A stretch of DNA of 64,000 nucleotides from Acidobacteriota bacterium (GTDB lineage: Bacteria > Acidobacteriota > Vicinamibacteria > Vicinamibacterales > SCN-69-37), in assembly GCA_009694745.1 (NCBI GenBank), contig SHUF01000005.1, positions 1 to 64,000 on the forward strand, written 5' to 3'. This document shows, piece after piece, positions 28,145 through 37,607 of the stretch; the first letter of the stretch is position 1; each line of letters begins with the position of its first letter. The translations under genes were made by a program, and so were the position numbers. Under the pieces are notes generated by a model, which searched no databases, was not told the DNA's origin, and saw only the letters and a list, made by a program, of their open reading frames with translations.

Positions 28145-28174
28145 TTGACGGGCCTTTTTGGGGTTCACTATACT
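28145..28174 (+). promoter_or_regulatory. promoter of the TPR lipoprotein gene
   Basis: TTGACG (28145-28150), an 18-base spacer and TATACT (28169-28174) make a near-consensus sigma-70 promoter. The -10 ends eight bases before the ATG at 28183, so the predicted transcript begins at or within two bases of the start codon. Confidence 0.75.
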
Positions 28175-28182
28175 GGCGCCAC

Positions 28183-29178
28183 ATGAGGATTTACATGCAC
28201 GCTCCCTTTACGCTGATTCGGGTCGTCGCCCTGGTGCTGGCGGTCGGGCTGTCCACCGCAGCCTGCGGTAAGTACGCGATCGGCAATCTCCGATCCCTCA
28301 TGGCGTTCAAGGAAGCCAACGAGCTGTACAAACGGCAGGATTTCCCTAAAGCGGTTGAGGCCTACCAGCGGGCCATCGAACATAACCCGGAGTTCGGCAT
28401 CTCCTACTTCTTCCTCGGTAATTCGTACGACAACATGTACAAGCCGGGGCGCAAGGGTGAAGCAGAAAATGACGGGTACCTCACCAAGGCCGTCGAGAAC
28501 TACACGAAGGCCACCGAGGTCATCAAGGACACGGACCCCCAGGGTGTCGAAATCCGCAAACTGTCCTTCGAGTACCTGATTGCGGCGTATGGCGCGGACA
28601 AGATTGACGATTTCGAGAAAGCCGAACCGATTGCCCTGAAGCTGGTCTCGCTCGATCCCAACGAACCCGCCAACTATTACTCGCTCAGCAAGCTCTACGA
28701 AGACCGGGGCCGATATGAGGAAGCCGAGGCCATGGCCAACAAGGGGGTCGAGGTTCGCCCAAACGAGCCCCTCGGCTACATGCTCCTGGCGGGTTTCCAC
28801 AATCGCCAGGCCAACTGGGAAAAAACGATGGAGGCGTGGGAAAAGCGCGCCAAGATCGAGCCGAACAACCCAGAGGCGCACCACACAATTGCGACGTACC
28901 TCTATGAAAAGGCGCTGAAGGACTTCCGCCTGTCGGCCGCCACCAAGCAGGCCTACATTACGCGCGCGCTCCAGGCTGAAGACACGGCCCTCGCCCTGCA
29001 TGCCGATTACTTCGAAGCCCTGACCTACAAGAACATCCTCCTCCGCCTGCAGGCTTCGACCGAGCGCGACCTCAAGAAGCGGAAGGCGCTGATCGATGAG
29101 GCCGATGTGCTTCTGAAGCACGCCCTCGAGGTGCAGAAGTCTCAGACCGTCGACGCCAGGAAGAAGCCGGTCAAGTAG
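28183..29178 (+). CDS. TPR-repeat lipoprotein
   Basis: 331 residues. An N-terminal signal sequence ends in a lipobox-like STAAC, predicting a lipid-anchored envelope protein processed by the Lgt/LspA encoded upstream. Several tetratricopeptide repeats follow, for example ANELYKRQDFPKAVEAYQRAIEHNPEF and YYSLSKLYEDRGRYEEAEAM (key A/Y/G/A positions). TPRs mediate protein contacts; the partner is unknown. The ATG at 28183 is chosen for the promoter position; a second ATG lies at 28195. It converges on the exbD operon. Confidence 0.85.
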   Translation: MRIYMHAPFTLIRVVALVLAVGLSTAACGKYAIGNLRSLMAFKEANELYKRQDFPKAVEAYQRAIEHNPEFGISYFFLGNSYDNMYKPGRKGEAENDGYLTKAVENYTKATEVIKDTDPQGVEIRKLSFEYLIAAYGADKIDDFEKAEPIALKLVSLDPNEPANYYSLSKLYEDRGRYEEAEAMANKGVEVRPNEPLGYMLLAGFHNRQANWEKTMEAWEKRAKIEPNNPEAHHTIATYLYEKALKDFRLSAATKQAYITRALQAEDTALALHADYFEALTYKNILLRLQASTERDLKKRKALIDEADVLLKHALEVQKSQTVDARKKPVK

Positions 29179-29216
29179 TTCGAGGCCCTCAAGGGCCGCC
29201 ACAGCGATTCCTCTTC

Positions 29217-29257
29217 GGGCGCGGTCAGCGACTACGCTGACCGCGCCCGTTGTCTTT
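29217..29257 (+). terminator. Rho-independent terminator of the TPR lipoprotein gene
   Basis: A perfect 14-bp stem (29217-29230 with 29235-29248) with an ACTA loop is followed by GTTGTCTTT. A smaller hairpin, GGCCCT/AGGGCC (29184-29197), precedes it. Confidence 0.85.
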
Positions 29258-29388
29258 GTACGAGTGCCTCCGAGAAGCGCCCTGGGCTGGCCCAGCCACG
29301 TTCGGCACCGTCGGCAGGGGCCGAAAAGTCTCTCCCGGCGCTCCGTGTGGCGCTGGCGGGCCGCACAGCCGGGCTCATCATGCTGACC

Positions 29389-29449
29389 AAAACGACCTCT
29401 GAGGTAATTACCGACAATTGCCGACGGTAATTACCTCAGAGGTCGTTTT
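29389..29449. repeat. perfect 25-bp inverted repeat with nested palindromes
   Basis: The left arm 29389-29413 (starting AAAACGACC) is exactly reverse-complementary to the right arm 29425-29449 (ending GGTCGTTTT), with an 11-base centre. Each arm contains the palindrome GGTAATTACC (29403-29412 and 29426-29435) and an ACCTC-GAGGT palindrome. The outer A and T runs suit a bidirectional terminator, but the AT-rich stem and repeated inner palindromes look more like an operator pair or a mobile-element remnant. Confidence 0.85.
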
Positions 29450-29461
29450 GCTCGAACCCGC

Positions 29462-29500
29462 GTACAAACAAAAACGCGACCGGGTGAGCCCGGTCGCGTT
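29462..29500 (-). terminator. Rho-independent terminator of the tonB-exbBD operon
   Basis: On the minus strand a perfect 12-bp stem (29500-29489 with 29484-29473), loop CTCA, is followed by TTTTGTTTGT. It lies 33 bases after the last exbD stop. Confidence 0.88.
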
Positions 29501-29532
29501 CGAAAGAACCTTGCGCGGCTACCCTTCGGCTG

Positions 29533-29997
29533 TTACATGCCGCCGAGTGCCGCTTTGCGCATGCCGTCGGTGACGATACCAACCTTGGTCACCCCGGCGC
29601 CCTGGGCCGCGTCGATGATGTCCACGATCTCACCGTAACGAACTGAGCCGTCGCCGATGATGAAGATCGTCTTGTCCTTGCGGGTTTCATACACCCCGCG
29701 CAGGTGTTCGAGCAGCCCGGTGATCGCGACCTCCTGCTTGTTGACCGTCAAACGGCGGTCGGCAGAGTAGTCGACCACGATCTGGCTCAAGTCAATCGCA
29801 GCCTGAGCCGCTTTGTTGACCTCGAGCGGCAGGTTGATGTCCACACCCTTCTGCGTCAACGGCAGCGCAGCGATAAAGATGACCAAGAGCACGAGCAGGA
29901 CGTCGATGAGCGGCGTCACGTTCATGTCCGACGACGCTTCGGTCTTGGAGACCTGGACGATCTTGTCAGCACCGTGGTGCATGTGTGCGCGAGACAT
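29533..29997 (-). CDS. exbD: ExbD/TolR-family biopolymer transport protein (second copy)
   Basis: 154 residues. A short cytoplasmic N-terminus, one membrane helix near residues 30-47 (NVTPLIDVLLVLLVIF with the proton-path aspartate) and a periplasmic domain ending in 'KVGIVTDGMR'. With ExbB it forms the proton-driven motor that energises TonB. The start overlaps the stop of the other exbD by one base (TAATG). Two adjacent, unequal ExbD copies are common in this phylum. Confidence 0.93.
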   Translation of the reverse strand: MSRAHMHHGADKIVQVSKTEASSDMNVTPLIDVLLVLLVIFIAALPLTQKGVDINLPLEVNKAAQAAIDLSQIVVDYSADRRLTVNKQEVAITGLLEHLRGVYETRKDKTIFIIGDGSVRYGEIVDIIDAAQGAGVTKVGIVTDGMRKAALGGM

Positions 29998-30431
29998 TAT
30001 TGATTCCCTCCCACGTTGCCGCCCTTTTTCTCGGTAATGAGACCAACGGTCTCAATGCCGGCGCCGCGCAGCGCGTCCATCATCTGCATGATGGCGCGAT
30101 AGGGCGCGGCCTTGTCGCCCTTCAGGTAGACCGTCTTGTCCGCCGAGTTTTCCAGGATCCCCTGGAGCTTGGTGATGACATCGGCCTCGGTTACCGGCAG
30201 CGAGTTGACGTACAGCCTGCTGTCGGGGCCGACTGCGACCACCGTCTGGTCTGCGGTGTCGGGCTTGTCGCCTGTGTGCTCGGCCTCAGGCAGGGCAATG
30301 TCCACGCCCTTCTGCAGCATCGGCGCAATCAGCATGACGATGATCAGCAGCACGAGCATGACATCCACGAGCGGCGTCACGTTGATGTCTGCTTTGAGGC
30401 CGCCTTTGGCGCCCCCGACGTCCATTGACAT
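29997..30431 (-). CDS. exbD: ExbD/TolR-family biopolymer transport protein (first copy)
   Basis: 144 residues with the same plan: INVTPLVDVMLVLLIIVML membrane helix including the essential aspartate, then a periplasmic domain with ADKTVYLKGDKAAPYRAIMQMMDALRGAG. It lies 34 bases after exbB. The periplasmic domains of the two copies differ enough to suggest a mixed stator or different partners, which is inference. Confidence 0.93.
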   Translation of the reverse strand: MSMDVGGAKGGLKADINVTPLVDVMLVLLIIVMLIAPMLQKGVDIALPEAEHTGDKPDTADQTVVAVGPDSRLYVNSLPVTEADVITKLQGILENSADKTVYLKGDKAAPYRAIMQMMDALRGAGIETVGLITEKKGGNVGGNQ

Positions 30432-30465
30432 AGGACTAGTCCTTTTTTATTACGACGTGGCCGTG

Positions 30466-31146
30466 TTACGCCGTCTTCTTGATGAAGAAGTCCACGAGTT
30501 CCGACGACGAGTTATCCATCTCGACGTTGAAGTACTCGAGGCTTCCCGAGAAGTAGTTGTAGAGCCAGACGGCGGGAATGGCCACGACTAGCCCGAGGGC
30601 CGTTTCGATGAGCGCTTCCGAAATACCGGCCGAGACGGCGCCGAGGCCGGCCGAACCAGTGCTGCCGATGCCGGCGAACGCGTTGATGACGCCGACGACC
30701 GTGCCAAGCAGACCGACGAACGGTGCCGTGGCGCCAATGGTGGCCAGGGCCGGAATACCCTTCTTGAGGTCGTTGGCGGTCAGTGCAGTGGCGCGCTGAA
30801 TGGCGCGGCGCACGGTGTCCACCATATCATCGCGGGTCAGGTTGGCTCCCGAGTCGATCTGGAATTGATATTCCTGCAGGCCCGCGAGCACGACCTTCGC
30901 GAGGTGGCTGTACAGATACGGCTTCGACTGCGAGACGGCCAGTGCGTCCTTCAGCCGATTGTCCTTGAGGTGTTTGGCCACTTGCGGCGCGTACAGCTTG
31001 GACTGCTTTTTCGCCTGCGTGAAGGTGTAGTACCGCTCGATCGCCACACCAAACGACCACATCGACATAACGACCAGAATGAACGCAACGGCCTTCGCGA
31101 TGAAGCCCATCTGTTCCCACATGTGCACCAGATCCATCTCACCCAT
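30466..31146 (-). CDS. exbB: MotA/TolQ/ExbB proton channel protein
   Basis: 226 residues with three membrane helices: about 15-35, about 130-155 and about 175-200. The family motif 'ATIGATAPFVGLLGTVVGVINAF' covers helix two, followed by GISEALIETALGLVVAIPAVWLYNYF for helix three (key T and A/G residues). It forms the pentameric channel around ExbD. The operon order tonB-exbB-exbD-exbD is clear. Confidence 0.94.
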   Translation of the reverse strand: MGEMDLVHMWEQMGFIAKAVAFILVVMSMWSFGVAIERYYTFTQAKKQSKLYAPQVAKHLKDNRLKDALAVSQSKPYLYSHLAKVVLAGLQEYQFQIDSGANLTRDDMVDTVRRAIQRATALTANDLKKGIPALATIGATAPFVGLLGTVVGVINAFAGIGSTGSAGLGAVSAGISEALIETALGLVVAIPAVWLYNYFSGSLEYFNVEMDNSSSELVDFFIKKTA

Positions 31147-31221
31147 TACAGCCTCCGAAACACTTGACCAGCAAAAAAGGGACTACCACGTTTTAGGAAA
31201 ACCAGCCGACCTTACCAGGGA

Positions 31222-31935
31222 CTACCGCAGAGTAAAGTTCACCGTGACCGTCATGATGACCGGCACCGCCACGCCATTCAGCGTGGTCGGCGAAAACTTC
31301 CACTGCTTCACGGCCTCAAGCGCCGCCTGATCGAGCAAGGCGACCGCACGAATGACGCGCGCATCCGTCACGCTGCCGTCAACGCCAATCGTGGCTTCGA
31401 TGATGACAATACCAGACACTCGCGCAGACTGCGCAATTGGCGGATAGATCGGCAGCACGTCCTTGATCTTGGTCGGCGGCTTGATGTTGCCGCCCACGCG
31501 GACGGGCGCCTGAGGCGGAGGAGGGGGCGCGGGAATGCCGCCCACGACGCCGCCCATGGTGCCGCCGGGAATACCGCCCGCCACACCACCCACGACGCCA
31601 AACGAGCCCGTAGACGGACGAGGCGGCGGTTCGGGCTTCACTTCAGGCGGGGCTTCCAGGGGCGCGGCCGCGGGATTCACATCGACCTGCGGGGTCGGTG
31701 GCGGCGGAGTCGAAGGTGGCGGGGGCGGCGGAGGCGGCGGGGGCGGCGGCGGGACCGCCACAAACGCCATCACCGACTGCGGCGTGGGCAAAAGATCAGA
31801 CGCCAGAAGCGGCACAATCACCAGACCGCCCAGCAAGACCGTGTGAACTAGGATCGAGAGCGGCACGGTGTACCACTGCTTCGTTCCTAGTTGCACTGAC
31901 GGGTGGGTCACGTCGCTGAACATTTCACGCGGCAC
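31222..31935 (-). CDS. tonB: TonB-family energy transducer
   Basis: 237 residues. A short cytoplasmic start is followed by one membrane helix (about 24-46), then a proline-rich periplasmic spacer with a run of 13 prolines and Gly-rich VVGGVAGG repeats. The C-terminal TonB domain (about 160-237) has YPPIAQSARVSGIVIIEATI and LDQAALEAVKQWKFSP. It transmits proton-motive force to outer-membrane receptors such as the one at 52229-55479. The GTG at 31935 has AGGAGG eight bases upstream. Confidence 0.93.
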   Translation of the reverse strand: MPREMFSDVTHPSVQLGTKQWYTVPLSILVHTVLLGGLVIVPLLASDLLPTPQSVMAFVAVPPPPPPPPPPPPPSTPPPPTPQVDVNPAAAPLEAPPEVKPEPPPRPSTGSFGVVGGVAGGIPGGTMGGVVGGIPAPPPPPQAPVRVGGNIKPPTKIKDVLPIYPPIAQSARVSGIVIIEATIGVDGSVTDARVIRAVALLDQAALEAVKQWKFSPTTLNGVAVPVIMTVTVNFTLR

Positions 31936-31973
31936 GTTCTGATCCTCCTGCCCTGAGCGTACTAGGGAGCGGA

Positions 31974-32003
31974 ATTATAGTCAGGTCCAAAAAATAGTGT
32001 CAA
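31974..32003 (-). promoter_or_regulatory. consensus sigma-70 promoter of the tonB operon
   Basis: On the minus strand TTGACA (32003-31998), 18 bases and TATAAT (31979-31974), both perfect. The expected start leaves a leader of about 30 bases with AGGAGG. This is the window's clearest leadered promoter and contrasts with the leaderless ones. No Fur-box-like palindrome is evident. Confidence 0.85.
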
Positions 32004-32073
32004 CAAAACGGACACCCTGACATGTTTGACACCGTTTCCAGAAAAACGGCCCCCGATCGTCCCCGAGGCGCCA

Positions 32074-32706
32074 TCATCCCCCGGACTTGCCCCCGATGTC
32101 GAGTACCGAATGCGCATGGGCCCTGATCTGCGCGGGTAACCCCATCCCGCCGGTGAGAAAGACCCGCACGCCCTGCTCCACGGTCATGTCGGGAAATGAC
32201 ACCTGGGCCGGTCGGCAGACAATGACGTCGCCCAAATACAAATGGTTGGTGGGCACATACACCGCATACACGGCCTCGGGCCCCTGGCCGCGGTCCACGG
32301 TGAACTCTTTCGTCAAAAATCCCAGCGCAAACCCCCGCGCCTCCTGGTCCACCAGCACCACGCGCTTGAATCCCGACTCGTTGTCGGGCGAAAACGCCAC
32401 GATCAACTGCTTCACCGGCGCGTAAATCGTGCGAAACACCGGTACGTGCATCAGGAAGGCCTCGCCCCGGCCCAGCACGCGTCGCCCGATCACGTTTGTG
32501 GCCAAGGCCCCAATCCCCAGCACCACAATCCCCGTCGTCACCAACCCCAGCCCGGGCGGATGGGGCTGGGGCCCGAGCCAGCGCTCGTACAGCCCGTGTG
32601 TCAGGCCATCCACCACACGGAACATCCAGGCGATGGCGGCCACCGACACCACGAGCGGGACTGTGACAAAAAAACCGGTGATGAACGACCGCCGCAGCCA
32701 CTGCAT
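32074..32706 (-). CDS. DUF502 family membrane protein
   Basis: 210 residues with two membrane helices near residues 10-32 and 55-77, then a soluble domain. The family pattern is recognisable: RRSFITGFFVTVPLVVS, then PVFRTIYAPVKQLI, then RVFLTGGMGLP near the end. The function is unknown. The ATG at 32706 has GGAGGG eight bases upstream, 16 bases after the uppP stop, so it is the last gene of the tgt-sec-uppP run. Confidence 0.85.
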   Translation of the reverse strand: MQWLRRSFITGFFVTVPLVVSVAAIAWMFRVVDGLTHGLYERWLGPQPHPPGLGLVTTGIVVLGIGALATNVIGRRVLGRGEAFLMHVPVFRTIYAPVKQLIVAFSPDNESGFKRVVLVDQEARGFALGFLTKEFTVDRGQGPEAVYAVYVPTNHLYLGDVIVCRPAQVSFPDMTVEQGVRVFLTGGMGLPAQIRAHAHSVLDIGGKSGG

Positions 32707-32722
32707 CGGAAACACCCTCCGC

Positions 32723-33523
<801 letters not shown>

Positions 33524-33535
33524 CCTCGCCAGGGC

Positions 33536-34483
33536 CTACGCCTTGACGCGTGCCCGGTGGGCCCCGGTCGTCGCCGGCGCGGCGGTCTTCTTGGTCAGCA
33601 GGATGGCAATCGCGGCCGCAATGAAGATCGTCGAGTAGGTGCCGCTGATGATGCCAACCAGCAGGGTGAAGGCGAACCCTTCGAGGACCTCACCGCCATA
33701 CAGGTAGAGCCCCAGGACGGCGAGGAACGTGGTGCCGGCCGTGATGATCGTGCGCGACAGGGTCTGGTTGACGCTGGTATTAACCTGCACTTCCAGGTTG
33801 TCCTTGCGTAGCATGCGGCCGTTTTCACGCACGCGGTCGAACACCACGATGGTGTCGTTGACCGAGTATCCGGTCATGGTGAGCAACGCGGCCACGATGT
33901 TGAGCGAGAGCTCGTAGCCAAACCAGTTGAGGAACACCAGGGTCACGAGCACGTCGTGCAGGGTCGCCACAATTGCGCCAATCGCGAACGTGAATCGGAA
34001 CCGGAATCCGATATACAGCATGATGCCGGCGATAGCCGTCAGCGTGGAGTAGATCCCCTTGCGCTGCAGATCCTGACCGACAATGGGCCCGACGATTTCC
34101 GTGCTCTCTCGTGTGAACGCGCCGATGCCGGCTTTTCGAATCAGCGCATCCACCTGCTCAGCCGCGTCATCGAGGGTGGTGCCTTCCTCGACCGTGACCA
34201 GCTGGGGCAGCCGCACAAGCACCTGGTTTTCGGAGGGCTGGCCGAAACGCTGCACGGTCTTTGCGCCTGGCATGGTGTCGAGCGCAGCCCGGACCGCGTC
34301 TTCGGTGACCGGTTGGTCGAAGCGTAGCACCATGGCCGTGCCGCCCGAGAAGTCCACGCCCAGCCTGGGGCCGCCCTGCGAGATGATCTGGCCCAGGCCG
34401 GCGATGATGATGGCCGCTGAGGCGGCAATGGCGTGCCACCGCCACTTGATGAAGTTGAAGTTGGTCGATCCAAGAATCTGCAT
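33536..34483 (-). CDS. secF: protein translocase subunit SecF
   Basis: A 315-residue inner-membrane protein with six helices and a periplasmic P1 domain. The family signatures are GVDFSGGT near residue 43, IGFRFRFTFAIGAIVATLHDVL and GYSVNDTIVVFDRVREN. It couples proton flow to late steps of export with SecD and YajC, encoded directly upstream. Confidence 0.96.
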   Translation of the reverse strand: MQILGSTNFNFIKWRWHAIAASAAIIIAGLGQIISQGGPRLGVDFSGGTAMVLRFDQPVTEDAVRAALDTMPGAKTVQRFGQPSENQVLVRLPQLVTVEEGTTLDDAAEQVDALIRKAGIGAFTRESTEIVGPIVGQDLQRKGIYSTLTAIAGIMLYIGFRFRFTFAIGAIVATLHDVLVTLVFLNWFGYELSLNIVAALLTMTGYSVNDTIVVFDRVRENGRMLRKDNLEVQVNTSVNQTLSRTIITAGTTFLAVLGLYLYGGEVLEGFAFTLLVGIISGTYSTIFIAAAIAILLTKKTAAPATTGAHRARVKA

Positions 34484-34501
34484 GGTGCTCCGTCCGGCGA
34501 A

Positions 34502-36064
34502 TCAGATGCTCAGGCGGGCCGTGCCGGGCCGCCGTGAGAGCGAAATTTCAAACAACGTGCGCGACACAAACACGGCCGTGAACACGTTGGAGATCAAACC
34601 AAAAAACAATGTGGTGGCAAACCCGCGAATGGGCCCGGTGCCGAACTGAAACAGGAACCCGGCGGCGATCAGCGACGCCACGTGTGTATCAAGGATGGTC
34701 ACGAACACGCGGTCAAACCCGGCCGCCACCGCCTGCCGCGCCCCTTTTCCGTTGGCGATTTCTTCACGGATGCGCTCGAAGATGAGCACGTTGGAATCCA
34801 CGCCCATGCCGATGGTCAGGATGAAGCCGGCGATGCCGGGCAGCGTCATGACGGCGCCCATGTAGGCCATGAAGCCCATCAGGATCAAGAGGTTGAGCGA
34901 GATGGAGAGGACGGCGTTGATGCCTGCGAGTTTGTAATACGCGAGCATGAACAGGCCGACCAGGGTCAGGCCGGCGATAGACGCTCGCACACCGGCTTTC
35001 ACCGACGCATCGCCCAGCGTGGCGCCGACCGAACGCTCTTCCATGTACGTGAGCGACGCCGGCAAGGCGCCGGACCGCAGCACGAGCGAGAGGTCCGCCA
35101 CTTCCTGCTGGGTAAACGTGCCGGTGATTTGGGCATCAGCCTGGGTGATCGGCCCTTCGATCACCGGCGCGGACACCACACGCTTGTCGAGAATGATGGC
35201 CAGATACCGCCCCACGTTGGCCGTGGTGACGCGGCTGAACTTCGTCACGCCATCGCTCTTGAGCGAGAAGCCGACGGCCGGCTGCCCGATCTGGTCGATC
35301 GTGGACTTGGCATTCCGCAGGTCGTTGCCGGTGATGACCGGGACGCGGCCTACCAGGTAGAAGGATGCGCCGGGCTGCCCCGCCACCGCCGACCCCTGCA
35401 CCACTTCCTGGCCTTCGGGCACCTTGCCCGCGAACGGCGCGAGCAGGGTCGCCTCGTCAGGCGCCGGTCCCGATTCCACGAGCTTGAGCTCCAGCACCGC
35501 GGTGCTGCTGATGAGTTCCTTCGCGCGGGGGATGTCGGTCACACCCGGCAGCAGCACCACAATCTGGTTGCCTGCGCTGCCATACTCGGCCACTTCCGGT
35601 TCCGAGACGCCATATTCATTGACGCGGCGCTCGATGGTCTGGATGGCCTGCGTGACGGCCTCCCGGCGCCGGTCGACGTCGATATTCGGCTTCATGCGGT
35701 AGATGTACGACCCGCCGACGCCTGTCTCCCTATCGAAACTGAGGCCCACCTGATCCTGCGCCAGCTGCCGGAACTGCTGGACGCGATCGGGCGGCACACC
35801 GTCCACCTGGAATGTCGTGTTGCTCGTGGGCCGCACACTCCCGACGTTTACGCCCGCGTCCTTGAGCGCGACGCTGAGCTGCTCCGAACTCGTTTCGGTC
35901 TCAAGCTCCAGCGCATCCTGCGTGTTGACGCGCAACACGAGATAGACGCCGCCCTGAAGGTCCAACCCGAGCTTGATCTTGTCTTTGGGTGGATAAAACG
36001 ACACCGCAGCCAGCGCGGCCACGGCGACGACCGCGATCACTTTCCAACGAAGGTTCTTATACAT
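34502..36064 (-). CDS. secD: protein translocase subunit SecD
   Basis: 520 residues: one N-terminal helix, a large periplasmic P1 region (about 40-330) and five C-terminal helices. GLDLQGGVYLVL near residue 33 and GMGVDSNVLIFERIREE near 435 are the family hallmarks. It works with SecF, 18 bases downstream, and YajC, three bases upstream, as the SecDF-YajC export motor. Confidence 0.96.
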   Translation of the reverse strand: MYKNLRWKVIAVVAVAALAAVSFYPPKDKIKLGLDLQGGVYLVLRVNTQDALELETETSSEQLSVALKDAGVNVGSVRPTSNTTFQVDGVPPDRVQQFRQLAQDQVGLSFDRETGVGGSYIYRMKPNIDVDRRREAVTQAIQTIERRVNEYGVSEPEVAEYGSAGNQIVVLLPGVTDIPRAKELISSTAVLELKLVESGPAPDEATLLAPFAGKVPEGQEVVQGSAVAGQPGASFYLVGRVPVITGNDLRNAKSTIDQIGQPAVGFSLKSDGVTKFSRVTTANVGRYLAIILDKRVVSAPVIEGPITQADAQITGTFTQQEVADLSLVLRSGALPASLTYMEERSVGATLGDASVKAGVRASIAGLTLVGLFMLAYYKLAGINAVLSISLNLLILMGFMAYMGAVMTLPGIAGFILTIGMGVDSNVLIFERIREEIANGKGARQAVAAGFDRVFVTILDTHVASLIAAGFLFQFGTGPIRGFATTLFFGLISNVFTAVFVSRTLFEISLSRRPGTARLSI

Positions 36065-36067
36065 GTT

Positions 36068-36421
36068 CTAAAGTCCGCCAGAGTCCTTGACCACCGGATC
36101 CTGTCCCTGATACCCGCCCACCGACGCTTTGGCCACCTCTATCTTGACCTTGTCGGCGATCTGGATCTGCACGGAGGCGTCCGAAAGCTTGGTCACCTGC
36201 CCATAGATCCCGCTAGTGGTAATGACCTTGTCCCCCACCTGCAGCGCGTTCTGGAACTCCTGAATCTTCTTCTGCCTGCGCCGCATTGGCAACAGCACCA
36301 ACAGGTAAAACACGCCCAGCATGAGGGCAAATGGGAAAAGCTGGACCCAAATGTTGGGCTGGCCCGCCTGGGGCGAGGAAGCCAGGGCCACGACGGTCGG
36401 GAGGGATAAAAAATCAGTCAT
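36068..36421 (-). CDS. yajC: preprotein translocase subunit YajC
   Basis: 117 residues with one membrane helix near 25-45 (LFPFALMLGVFYLLVLLPMRRRQKK), a typical YajC layout, followed by GDKVITTSGIYGQVTKL. It is an accessory of the SecDF complex. The start at 36421 immediately abuts the tgt stop codon. The tgt-yajC-secD-secF order is the standard bacterial arrangement. Confidence 0.95.
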   Translation of the reverse strand: MTDFLSLPTVVALASSPQAGQPNIWVQLFPFALMLGVFYLLVLLPMRRRQKKIQEFQNALQVGDKVITTSGIYGQVTKLSDASVQIQIADKVKIEVAKASVGGYQGQDPVVKDSGGL

Positions 36422-37582
36422 TTACGTCACTTGTCGGCGGGAAAACGTCCGATGGAACTCTTGTCTGAATTGGTCAAAGGTTCCGAACTCAATAGCCTTC
36501 CTAATCGCCCTCATGGTGTCAAGGTAAAAGTGGAGATTGTGGACCGTGTTGAGGGTGGCCGCCGTCATCTCGCCCACCATATATAGATGACGCAGGTAGG
36601 CCCGGGAGTGGCGGCGACAGGTCGGACATTCGCACTCGGGATCGGGCGGGCTCAGGTCCTCGGCGTATCGGGCGTTCTTGATTGAGATCAGGCCATGGCG
36701 GGTCAGGAGTTGGCCGTTGCGCGCGTTTCGTGTGGGCAACACGCAGTCAAACATGTCGATGCCGCGCGCCACACATTCGACCAGGTCATCGGGCATGCCG
36801 GTGCCCATCAGATACCGCGGCCGGTCTTCGGGCAACTGCGCTGCGGTGTGCCCGACCACCTCGTACATCAGATCGACCGGTTCTCCGACCGAGAGTCCAC
36901 CAATCGCGTACGCCTCGAAGTCCATCGCGACGGTGCCGGCGACGCTGCGGTCGCGCAGGTCCAGGTGTGTGCCACCCTGGATGATGCCGAACTGCGCCTG
37001 CCCCGGTGTGGCGCGCGTGACGTCGGGCGCCTCACCCGCCTGCACCGCGAGAAAACGATCGCGTCCCCGGCGGGCCCACCGCAACGTACGCTCCATCGCC
37101 GATTCCACCACGCCGCGATCGGCGGGCCACGGCGCACATTCATCAAAGATCATCGCGACGTCTGACCCGAGACGCGCCTGGATTTCGACGACGGATTCTG
37201 GTGTGAGCAGGTGTGCACTGCCGTCCAGGTGTGAACGAAACGCCGCACCCTCTTCCGTGATCGTCCGCTGGCCCGTGAGACTGAATACCTGGTAGCCGCC
37301 CGAGTCGGTCAGGATGGGCCGCTCCCATCCCATGAACGCATGCAACCCGCCGGCGCGGCTGATCAACTCATCGCCTGGACGCAAATGCAGATGATAGGTG
37401 TTGGCGAGAATGATGTCGGGATCAAGCGCGATGACCTGATCGTGCGTGAGGCCCTTGATCGCCGCGCGCGTGCCGACCGGCATGAACACCGGCGTCTCGA
37501 TCTCGCCATGCGCCAGACGCACGCGGCCGCGCCTGGCGCGGCCATCGGTGGCGATCACGTGAAACCCGAAATCGGCTGGCAC
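36422..37582 (-). CDS. tgt: queuine tRNA-ribosyltransferase (tRNA-guanine transglycosylase)
   Basis: A 386-residue TIM-barrel enzyme that swaps guanine-34 for the queuosine precursor in tRNAs with GUN anticodons. The active-site region LTDSGGYQVFSL lies near residue 95. Further signatures are GGLSVGEP, MGTGMPDDL and the zinc site CECPTCRRHSRAYLRHL near 310. The GTG at 37582 gives the family start ('ADFGFHVIATDGRARRGR', key residues F, A and R). It is divergent from ddl with a 25-base gap. Confidence 0.96.
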   Translation of the reverse strand: MPADFGFHVIATDGRARRGRVRLAHGEIETPVFMPVGTRAAIKGLTHDQVIALDPDIILANTYHLHLRPGDELISRAGGLHAFMGWERPILTDSGGYQVFSLTGQRTITEEGAAFRSHLDGSAHLLTPESVVEIQARLGSDVAMIFDECAPWPADRGVVESAMERTLRWARRGRDRFLAVQAGEAPDVTRATPGQAQFGIIQGGTHLDLRDRSVAGTVAMDFEAYAIGGLSVGEPVDLMYEVVGHTAAQLPEDRPRYLMGTGMPDDLVECVARGIDMFDCVLPTRNARNGQLLTRHGLISIKNARYAEDLSPPDPECECPTCRRHSRAYLRHLYMVGEMTAATLNTVHNLHFYLDTMRAIRKAIEFGTFDQFRQEFHRTFSRRQVT

Positions 37583-37590
37583 ACCGATAG

Positions 37591-37598
37591 CCTATAAT
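37591..37598. promoter_or_regulatory. overlapping divergent -10 elements of tgt and ddl
   Basis: On the plus strand TATAAT (37593-37598) ends nine bases before the ddl GTG. On the minus strand the overlapping TATAGG (37596-37591) ends eight bases before the tgt GTG. With only 25 bases between the two start codons, both transcripts must be nearly leaderless, and the polymerases would compete for one site. Confidence 0.6.
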
Positions 37599-37607
37599 GG
37601 CTCTTCC

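Noticed and set aside
28183..29178. CRISPR-like regularity around the TPR gene and its 3' gap
   Set aside because: The repeats are protein-level TPR units, and the gap contains single inverted repeats, not spaced direct repeats; no CRISPR array was seen anywhere in the window.
34682..36409. 575-codon plus-strand open frame opposite secD and yajC
   Set aside because: Antisense to two clear genes and His/Asp/Arg-rich without motifs; a composition artefact.
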